Shown here one piece after another: positions 26,101-36,600 of a stretch of DNA of 64,000 bases. The DNA comes from Porites lobata (Eukaryota; Cnidaria; Anthozoa; Scleractinia; Poritidae), in assembly GCA_942486035.1 (NCBI GenBank), contig CALNXK010000016.1:540001-604000 (forward strand). The letters run 5' to 3'. Position 1 is the first letter of the stretch; each line of letters starts with the position of its first letter. A program made the position numbers and the translations under genes. The notes under the pieces are model-generated. The model had not been told where the DNA came from. It worked only from the letters and a program-made list of their open reading frames with translations, and did not search any database.

Positions 26101-29100
26101 AAGAGAGAATCAGTCACATTTGATGGTGATGATTACTCGGAACCCATTCCAACAGATCTATTTATACTAAAATCAACTACAACCCCACCACCTGTTGGTA
26201 ATTTGGGTAAGTGCTCATTACTCGGCAGTCAGATGCGGAACCTCAAGGCCTAGAGAGGATTAGACGTAGGATTACTTGCATTTTGTAATAATACCACTTA
26301 CACGTTCTTTAATTTCGTAAATGCGGGCAAAAGCACAGCTTCATGTCAAACAAATACATGTCTCAAGCAGTGTTTCTAAGTTACAAACTACAGAAATGAA
26401 CTTTGAACAAATATAAGCCGAACAAGTTTTCAAAAAGTACAATAGGACAATTGCACGGTGACGTCATTTTACTACAACTACCAGAATCCTTTAGTTTGTT
26501 GTTTTCTTGGGCAAATTAAGGCTATTGTTCTTTAATCCTTAGCGGGATTGACAAATTTAAATAACGAAGCAAAACCGAAATGAATTCTGGTAGTTTTAGT
26601 CAAATATCGTCATCGTGCAATTGTCCTATTGCAATCCGTTTCAATCTTCTTCAAGTTTGTCCATGCGTTTCTCCTTTTGTATTTGCAGTGTTATTTATAC
26701 CGTCTATATTCATGTTCTGAGCAGTTATTTTATACGTTTCTGGGAAACTGCTCATCTACCGCTCCCCTAAGCTAACATTTTGCCTTAATTGAGAAGTAAT
26801 TGTTAATAGGGATCTTAAGCAACGACGACGGAGAGGGCAACGAGGACGGCAAAAAAGCAATAGGTTTAGATTGGCCTAACAACAACCTTTCACGCTTTTT
26901 TGTAAATCTCTTTACCGTCGCTGCACGACTACAACATGAACACAAGACAACAACTTTCTTTTTCTTTTCCTGAACTTTGATACAGTCTTTTAGAATTCAA
27001 CTACAACAAAAATTTGCCAACATTTGCCGAATTATACGAGATGGAATAAGCGCGATAAAGTTTGAGGCAACGCGAATTCACTTTTTAAGTGACGTTTTGG
27101 TAGCCGTCGCCGTCGTTGTTGCTTAAGCTCCTTAATTTTGGCTTAGGGGGAGGGGTAGGTGCGCAGTTTCCCAGAAACGTATAATGACCCTGGTGGCAGG
27201 TCCCACTGTTTGAATTTTGATAAGTTCCATGACACAGCTCCGTTAGCATTGATAGTAGCTTGGTATTATGCTCTCAGTTAGCCAGTAGGATCGAGTAGTT
27301 ATTTTCTGTGCCAACTTCTAGGTCACCAAAATGTTGAAACTGTGAATTTGTCGGATTGCAAGAATACTTCATTAGCACTTCAATACCGTGTTAGAAACTT
27401 AATAAAACACGAACCTCGAACGATTGAAAAATAGCTAGCCCCGTTTGTTCTTCTAACAATCCTTGGGTTTTTGGATATTTTTCTTGAATTATTTTGTCTT
27501 TTATCGTGAGTTATGCGCCTAGTTTGACAGTGAGGAGCGTTTTTGAGTGATGCCCACGTCAACCGAAAGTGAGACCTTCTGTCTTTGAATATTCGTTGAC
27601 GCTACCAAGTTTGTGTTGACAGGTGTCTCTTCTCTTAAAGAAAAGTTTTGCCCGAAACTTTTGGGCAAAACCACTGCTCATTAATGCAAAATGATTACCT
27701 CCAGTTTGAGATGCGTTGCTCATAAACGCCTCTCTAGTTTTGCTTACCGTCAGTGGCTGAGACAGGACTACAATGTTTTTTTTTTTTCAGGTTCCTCCAC
27801 GACAAGTCCAGCACCAAGTACTCCTTCCGAGACTACCAAACCACCTAGCACAACTGAGGAATCCACTACCCTTCCCCCGACAACAACATCTGAACCTGTG
27901 ACTACGTCTGCCCCCACAACTACCTCTGAACCCACCACCACCCCACCCCCTACGACCACGTCGGAGGCTACTACTACTCTACCGCCTACGACTACCTCGG
28001 AGCCTACTACCACCCACCCACCCCCCACAACTACCCCGGAGCCTACTACCACCCCTCCCCCCACAACCACCCCGGAGCCTACTACCACCCCTCCCCCCAC
28101 AACTACTTCGGAGCCTACTACCACTCCTGTCCCAACAACAACCTCCGAACCTATGACCACCCCATTGCCGACATGCCCCATGCCAGACGATCCAGCTGAG
28201 CTCGAAGACGTTTTAGGATTTGGCCTTGACCTCAATAGTCATGCGCTCTACAGAATCGAAAGAAAAAAGACGCTCTTCAAGTTGATTTCGTCCAAGTAAG
28301 TTGTATCTAGTTCGAGACCAGTGAAGTTTACTTTTGCTCAAACCTCCCGATTGAAAATTTAGCGTCAAAAATTCTGATGTTTCGTTTAAAGAAATAGCAG
28401 TTGATTTGACTACACTATGTAGCTGATTAGAATTAACAAACAGGCTAAATCGAGAACCGATTTTTTTCGGAAAGTTTTTCGGACAAAAAATTCGATTTTC
28501 CGATTCCAATTTCCGGTTTTCCCTCGCAAACCCAAGACTCTATCACATGTTTAATTTCACATGTTTAAAGTACCTCTATTGATTTCTAATTGTACTGTGC
28601 ACTATTACGCATGTCTCTATAACATTAGGCTTTCTTTTTGAGAATCATGGGGTGGTTCTTCCATAAAAAGGACTGCGAACCTGTTAATTTTCATGACAAG
28701 TACCTGAAGAGAGTTTCACTTTCCATTGCATATAACTACCAACTGTAGGTAAACTGACATTAAGCTTGTCCTGCTTTGACAAGAATTATCACAGGGGATC
28801 CTTACAAACTGTGTGGCCGTTACTCTATTCATATTTGATAAGAAATGTTTGACGGGAATGTCGATAGGCTAACAATATTCGAGGGAAAAACGAATGTAAC
28901 TACGATGAGTAAACTGAGGAAGGAAAACCAAGCTCGAGCCTTACTTACTGAAGAACTATTAAAATTTAAAATAGCTCGCAATTCCTTTCATGTATTTCAA
29001 CCTGGCCTGCCTAGATTAGAAACTTCCACATGCAGGCCAGCAAATTATAAGACGTTTTTCGTTAAAACTTGACGTTGAGGTTAAACTGATTATAATTGTA

Positions 29101-30581
29101 CAACGTAAGACCGCATAAATCGCCAACATTCTCCGATTGTGTTCTAAGGAACGACAATAGCTAATGATTTATTTGATTATGTTAGTCAACATTTATTCCA
29201 GGCTGTTCTAGCCACAGCACAGCTGATACCCTGCCTCGTACCCAGACGTCTCTCGCGCGCGCGCAAAGGAAGTGGGGAAGAAGACAACGGGCTTCGCCTG
29301 CCGTTTGTACTTTTCCCATGGTCCCTTGCGGCTTATCACCAGTCTCTCGCCTCTACCTTGCGAAAAACGAAGCGCCTGAGGAGGAGGCTGGCTAATACCA
29401 ATATAGCTCTCTAGCCTCAAAACAAGCGTGTTGTCCGTCTCATTTTACTTACTTTATTCGTGGACTTGAGGTAAACGAAAAAGTCCAACTGAGGGCTCAA
29501 ACCGGGATATCGAGGCGTCCGTAAGAAGGGTTCTCCGCTTAATAGATCGTCTGTTTGGAGAGCTTCAACTAATACTCCACAAAAATAAACGATCGAAGAA
29601 AATGGCTGAAAGAACGTCGTGGGCATAGACAAACAGCACGAAGGTAACTCTTTACGCAACTGATTCCTGACTCATATGATCAAGGTAGCGAGCTAATGGG
29701 CATGCGCATGCCAAAAGACCGCGAACCTCTGGCGGTGAGGATGTTCTCAGTTTTTAACTCCTTTAAATTGCATTTAAATGCATTTAACTCGATTGTACGT
29801 GTTCATTTGCTAATTTTTGCAGGACAGAATTGAAATTCAGTTTCCGTGCCTCCAACCCAGATGGCATCATGTTATACACCGCCAATGAACCATCGCAGAC
29901 TGACTTCATAGAATGTCATTTAGAAGGGAGTAAAGTCGCCTGTAGCTTCAATGCGGGAGGAGGCACCTTGAAGCTTATTACCCCGGACGCGACCTACAGC
30001 GATGGAAAGTGGCACACGGTATGTACTACAATACGTACCACAACACATCATGGATCATTTGAGGTTTCTGGGTAACTGACCACCTACCCCTCCCCTAAGC
30101 TAACATTAACACTTACGTCTGGGGCGCTTAACTTTTTATGTATGGAAAATCCAATTCAAGTTTGTCCCCGTCCCGCCTGGACAGTGCTGGCTGTTACAAG
30201 TGAATACCTTTCATATATATCTTGCACAGGTTTTGCACCTCAACTTTGATCAGATGTGGGGGTGCGAGAGAAACCTCAGTAAGGCCCTGCTTATGAGTGT
30301 GTATTGGTGGTTAGCTGCAAATTTCATTAAAAATTGCGTAAAAAGGGAGAAATGTCCCAAAACCTTTTAGCCAGGATTGTAGCAAGCTAATGTATTTAGT
30401 AAAATTCCAACTAGTGGTCTATTATCAATGCTGCGTTCTGATTGGCTGAGCTACTACTAGGCTATATTTTCTAGAACACTAGTAGCGAAAAGCGCCAGCT
30501 TTGAAGGCTAAAATAATGGCTTTAAGTCTAGCTTTAACTAGCTAAAGTTATCTTGTCTCGATATTTTTGACCAACTAGTTT

Positions 30582-30616
<35 letters not shown>

Positions 30617-33600
30617 GGTCTCTGAGTCAATAGCCCATTCGGCCTTAGGCCCTCATGGGCTATTGACTCGGAGCTCATTCGGGCTTGAGGAATAATTGTT
30701 AAGTGTCTCGTGCCGGAAATGCCCTCAGATGGTTAACATCAGACAGACAGACTGTAGACTTGGCGTCCATTTTCGGGGTCAGGGGCTCGATGTAATCAAG
30801 AAAAGACCGAACAATATTGCGGTTTGTAGTAGCAGCTTGAAGACATGACAGTTGTGCTGAGCATAGTGGATCTACTGAGCAGGAGAAAAGACTTCGCGAG
30901 GAGATGCGCTTGAAACACAATTTTACAACCTTGAAACCAAGACTATCCTTTCACGTGACTTTCACGTGCGCGCTCTGTCTCTCTCTCTTTGTGCGCGTGC
31001 ATTTTTTTGGCCTCGCCGAAACGGCGGAATTTATTTTTGAATCAACAGCGTTTAATTCGCTATTTTTCTTCTCTGAACAAAGAAGGGTTACACAGGAAAT
31101 CCGCTGTATTTCCGGTTCTTCTTTTTTCATGTGTTACAATACAGTCAAACCGCTCTCTCTATTGACACCTCTTTATAACAAAGAGTTCTTCTGTAAGAAC
31201 ACTTACGTCACAAAGCAGTGTCCGCATTATACAGCTATGATCATTATATAAGTGTTCGAATTATCGAGGTGTGCGCATTATAGAGGCATCCTTATCATAG
31301 AGGTGCCCATTTTACAACGGTGATCATATTATTGAGGTGCCCACATCAAAAGAGGTGTCTGTATTCTAGAGGTAGGGCCGCATGAAGATTTTCAGCACTA
31401 AGAGAACTGTCCGTAATCTGGAAGTGTCCGTAAGGAGATATGGGGTGCTTACCATTTACACAAACCACCCGGGTGAAAATCTTGTGCATAAATATAAAAC
31501 TATCAAATTTGACGTAGTGGTAGAACGATCCGCTACAAAGTATATCTAAATCAGCTGAACAGGCTAAAAATAAAAGAAAAACTGCGTCGCCCCAAATCAC
31601 AGCCCATAATTTCTGATGCTTCCCAAACGGAATGGCGGAACTATTTGATTTTCCATTGTAAGTAACCATGGACACGTATATAATGGGGAAACTGGACTTT
31701 GTCCCTTTGTTGTCCTCATTTAAGAGTTTTCACTTTATGTTCACTTGCTCAACATTTCGTCTAGGTTGGCAGACGAGGGGTCGTATCGTAGCGACGTGCA
31801 ACAGCGACAAAATTGCGTGCCGCACACACACGGGGACGTCAGTTATCTAGGACTTGTAGCCGGGGCACAATCCGTAAACAAGCGGGAATATTTTTGTTGT
31901 TTTAGTTTGCTAGTGCACTAACACAAATAATTTTGAGCCTTGTTTCTCATTACCTCAGCCATTGATCTCGGCAATGAGTGACCAGGCTCAGAATTCATAT
32001 GCACCTATTCTATTGGACCATGTTTTCATTTGAGGGCTCATGAAGACCTTTCAACATTTTGCACCCTTGACACACCCCATTGTCGCCCTTGTCACGTGTA
32101 CAAATTTGTCCTAAGTTCAGAAACTCTTTATGGCCACAAAGAAAGTAATCTCTTGTGAATATGGATTATTCAGTCAGTGACACAAGTGATTTGAAAAATG
32201 CCCGAGTGCTACTAACAAGAGTTAAACCTATGGCCAACTGTTTACTAGTCCACCATCCACCATGCGCTACCTCTTGCGTTTCATCAGCTCCTAAATAGTG
32301 CTCTTGATTTCTTAGGTGTGGCTTTCCAGGCAGAAAGTCGATGGAACGCTTTATGTAGATGGCATAGCAGTGGATTCAGGCAAAGCGAGTGGCTCACCCA
32401 CCTACATAAACTCACTTGAGAGGTTCTTCTTAGGAGGGGTTCCCGAGGATTTTGATGCCAAACGAGTTCCGGTCAGTAGAATTGCAGTCTCATTATTCGA
32501 TACACCTTGTCTTAGTCTTGACCTGATAACAGGGGGTACTAATCCGGTCGGCTGGGGTTGTACGTAATCCCAGATGAGTTCCGGAACTTCATTGATGTTC
32601 TAGACTGCGTGCAGTCTCTCTTTTTCTCCTGATTTCCGTCACGCGCGTGATCATTTTCATGTCTTGCGCGTTTCGCTTGACAGACTAAGAAAAATAAGAG
32701 AGACTGCTTGTGGTTTGTTGATGCTCCCACCAATAGCGTTCCCCCACCGTTCAATATATAAGCACAACATACCTAATTTACAATCCCTTGATTCCCTATG
32801 AAGAATTGCTAGCCCTCAATACGCCAGCTTTGCATTCTTTTTAGGGTGGTAGATTAACTTAAACAATTCAGTTGTTAAATCAAAATTTTGTTTCACTCCC
32901 CTAACCCCTTCCCCCTCCCATCGCCACCCCCGCGCCCACCGCAGCACTGCAATTCCTTAGAAACTAACCCCTCAAATCACCTTAGGCTGGTTCAAAAAAC
33001 AGTTTCCCAGGATGCATCACGAACGTGACAGTGGATGACAAGAAGATCGATACTCCAGTAACTAACCTGTATAAGGCGCAGAACTGTTACCGCGACAGCC
33101 CTGAATCAGGAGTCAGCTTTAAAAATGGAGGAGGCTACCTCAAAGTTGGTGAGTTGACTTCAGCTTTTTGACGAGCTGCGAGGATTTGCCTAATTCCATT
33201 GACACTGCGGAAAAGAGTGCTTTTAAGGGGTCTTGTTACGGCCACGTTGCTGTTTTAGGTCAGTTACGTGGACAAGTCATACAAAAAGAGAGGCGTAGAG
33301 GGAGAGGCGTATATCCGAGCAGGATTATAACTGGAAAAGAAAAAGCGTTTCAAAATAAGCTAGAGCAGGGCTGATCGAGAAACCTTTTGCTTTTACTGGT
33401 TTTAAATTAAGCTTCAAAACGTCGTTATCGAATTCAGTTTAGTGATCTTAACCAAAGGCGTTTTTGAGCGATGCACGCCAACCGGAAAAGAGACCTTTTC
33501 TCTTTTAATATGCCTGGAGGCTACCACATGTGGAACGTTAAATGTCTCTACTCTTTTAGAGACGATTTGGTGGAAGGTTTGGGCAAGAGCGTTGCTCTCG

Positions 33601-36600
33601 AATGCAAAAAGTCCGCTTCCGGTAGACGTTCGTCGCTTAAAAACTTTTTTTTTTTAAGCTCACTTTTAATACATTTAGAGGAGGGCTTTTTTTTAGGGGA
33701 GGAGGGGGGTTATTATCAAATGTACTGTTTACTGGTAGTTGGACCTATAACCTGGGGGGAGGGGCTAATAAGTTTTGTCAGTTTTGGTACTTCGTTCCTT
33801 TTTTATACTTGACGTGTTTGCGTTTTTTTGTCAGCCGATAAATACTCAGTTGGACAACAACAGGAAATCTCGCTTGAAATCAAGCCGACATCCCACACAG
33901 GACTCCTGTTGTCGTCTTGGAATGCAAAAGGAGACTACATTGTCCTAGAAATGTCCAATGGAAATGTAAGTAACGTTCTCGGTCGCTGTGATGCCTTCAA
34001 CTTGAACTGGTCCAAGTTATGGTGTAAAGTTAACCCGTCAAAGGTCGGATCATTCTGTGTTTCTGGGAGACTGCCCACCTACACCTCCCCTTAGCCAACA
34101 TTAATACTTACTTCACACTTAGGGATGGAACATTAGAAAACTTATTGGGGGCGCGGGCGAAGTACAAAAAAAATATTCGCGCAAGGGAAAATTAAATGAA
34201 AACAAATTCATGCACGCTAATTAACCCTCAAAAATATTCATGCTATGGCCTAAAAAAATTCATACAAGAAATTTGATAACGAAAAAAAATTCCTGCGGCT
34301 CGAAAATTCCCCACCTCCCCCTCATAACTTTTCTAATGGTCCGTCCCTTAGGGCAAAATAGAGACCTTTAGATTCCACGACGAGTACGACTACGAGTACG
34401 AGATTTTCTCAATACTAAGTAGTGTACGCGCGTGAACCAGCGTCATTTTGGCGGGAAAACGTGGTAGCCGTCGTCATTCTACTACGAGTTTTCGCGCGAA
34501 TGTCGTGGTGGCGAAAACAAGATATCAAATGTTTAGAAGTTTTATTATTTTGCGATTGGGAGAGGGCGTATAACCTCCTTAACTAAAGATAACAATGCTA
34601 ACTTTTCCAGTGAAAAATGGTAAAATAAAGCTTTCCGGGGAGTCTATATTTTGAGAATACGCGAAAAAACTTTAAGTCAAATCTCGTACTCGTAGTCGTC
34701 CTCGTCCTCGAATCTAAAGGTCTTCAATGATGACTTGGGGGAGGGGTAGTTGGGCAGTTTCCCAGAATGTTCCAAGAGCGACCTAGCCTGTGTACACCCC
34801 CCCTCCCTCAGACCCCCCTGCCCTCATTTTTTTTTCCTGAGGGGAGGGGGGTCTGTACACAGGTTAAGAGTGACCAACATCAGTTTTTTCCTTTAGATAT
34901 CAGTCCATAATCAAGAGAAAAGCTGATGAGTATCTATATAATAATAGGCCACTTCCGAGTTCCAAAAACCCTCACTTTCAAAATGAGGCCAACCTCTCTT
35001 GTGAAAATGAATTTAATTTGCATAAGAATGAAAAATCATGTCCATATCAAAGGCTGCGCACTTAACCTCGTTTTGATACAGAGGCCCGGGGAAACTCGGA
35101 AATTGCCTATCGCCAAAGGGGAAATACTTTCAACTTTCATCAAATTTTCTTTACTTAACCCATAAGATCAGTTTGGTGAACTGAATGTGTATTTTGTTAT
35201 TGGGGCGTAAAGGGATGATAGTTGTGGTGTCGTTTGATGCATTTTTCTCTCACGTTAAGGTTCTACAAAACAACCAATCGGTAGAGTGGCTATGAAATTT
35301 CCGGCGTAAAACACACACGCAGAGAAGAAAAGCGTGGATGCTTTAAAGTCGTGCGTTGTATACAGGCCATTTACACACTGTAGTTGGTTATTGATTTTTC
35401 AGAAATTCGCGCAGCCTGTGAAAGTCGAACTTTAAAGGGATTCTAAGCGAGGAATGCAAAAAGTTTATGACATTGTCACAGCTCCAAGACCAATGTCTTC
35501 TAGGTTTCAATTCAGAGATAAGATGGCTTTCGTTTCGCCTTGTAAAACGATTTCCGCAAGTACCCGCTATTTGTTTTATCAGCCACTCTAGTAGTGAAAA
35601 ACAATTAGAGGATAGTATTAAGCGTTTTGCTGCCAAAGAAAACCCTCCGATAGAAAAGCATCGTCTGGCGATAGCTTGTACGATTGACGTCATTTAGTTT
35701 ACCCACATACCGCAAACGTCTTCCAAAATTTGAACAACGTTAGGGGGTTGTGATTGGTTATGAAGATTAAGCTGGGGGATTTGAGCCTATCAGAAAATGA
35801 GAACTATTTTGAATGAATAATTAATTGTTTTTATTGATGGTTTTAGATCATATTCCGTGCAGAAAACGGTGGCGGCCAGCTGGTAGCGCAGCATAGTGTC
35901 AACGACCCTCTTCAATTCTGCGATGGGGAGTGGCATAAGATACAAGTGTGGAAAAGAAACAATGTTGTGAAAATACAAGTGGATGAAAACCCTTCTTATG
36001 AGAGCGAGCCACTAGGAGCCCAGACCAGTGCTGATATCTATGATCCACTGTATGTCGGAGGACTGCCGCCTGGTACGGTGACAAATCCTTTTATCTTCCT
36101 AAAAAACATAAAACTGTAAATTTTTCTGAAAGTAAGCCCCTACTTTTGTAAGCTCCTCCAAATAAAACCTGTAGTCCAGAACACTCTTTACCACTGGGCA
36201 ACCAGGCCTCCTTTAATTCAAAAAGTGGAATAATGAATTCCGTTTTCACTCTCTATAAGACGGTCACCTCCCTAAAACGGAGGCCTAGTGTTGGACCCTG
36301 CTGTTCTTCAGTCATATTCTCTGACTCTGTATGAGGCAGACACCTCCCTAAAATGGACACCTAGAGTTGGTCCTTTTGGTTTTTCATTCATTTTCATTGA
36401 TTCTCTTTAAAGACCGACACCTCCTTAAAATGGACACCTAGAGTTGGTCCCTTACGATCTTCAGTCATTTTCATTGACTCGGTATAAGGCGGACACCTTC
36501 CTAAAATGGACACCTAGAGTTGGTCCCTTACGTTCTTCAGTCATTTTCTTTGACTCTCTGTAAGACTGAATGGACACCTAGTCCTAGCGTTGGATGTACA

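Larger units (their letters stand above)
22988..26160 (+). other. Laminin alpha: LG3 domain lacking its cysteine pair
   Basis: Exons 22988-23140, 23705-23850, 24941-25126 and most of 26076-26206. The LG pattern is clear (RRGFDIGLSFQVPPTTQNGLLLLES, YNDGKWHNVYLVKDG, MMYLGGIPASF). Where other LG domains have FxGC, this one reads LKGG, and no downstream cysteine follows before the linker, so the usual LG disulfide cannot form. In heterotrimers LG1-LG3 make the integrin-binding cloverleaf. The intron at 21978-22987 holds no recognised repeat or gene. Confidence 0.82.
26161..28168 (+). other. Laminin alpha: Thr/Pro-rich mucin-like linker between LG3 and LG4
   Basis: End of exon 26076-26206 and most of exon 27791-28295. 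The residues are almost only T, P, S and E in imperfect repeats of TTTSEPTTTPPP (about 36 bp per unit), roughly 130 residues, then CPMPDD before LG4. Such linkers are expected to be densely O-glycosylated, and in other laminin alpha chains the LG3-LG4 link is where proteolysis releases LG4-5. The tandem DNA repeat (about 27,870-28,160) makes length variation likely. The long antisense open frame here is a by-product of the repeat. Confidence 0.88.
28169..33120 (+). other. Laminin alpha: LG4 domain
   Basis: End of exon 27791-28295 and exons 29823-30018, 32316-32471 and 32986-33148. Visible motifs: LKFSFRASNPDGIMLYT, YSDGKWHTVWLSRQ, RFFLGGVPEDF, FPGCITNVTVDD and NCYRDSP. The cysteine pair is present. 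LG4 of laminin alpha chains commonly binds dystroglycan, sulfatides and heparan sulfate. The intron at 30019-32315 is the largest of the gene and carries several inverted repeats; that at 28296-29822 has a G+C-rich stretch near 29,220-29,400 but nothing identified. Confidence 0.87.

Noticed and set aside
27768..28235. Antisense 155-codon Gly/Val-rich frame
   Set aside because: It is the reverse strand of the Thr/Pro linker repeats within a spliced laminin exon.
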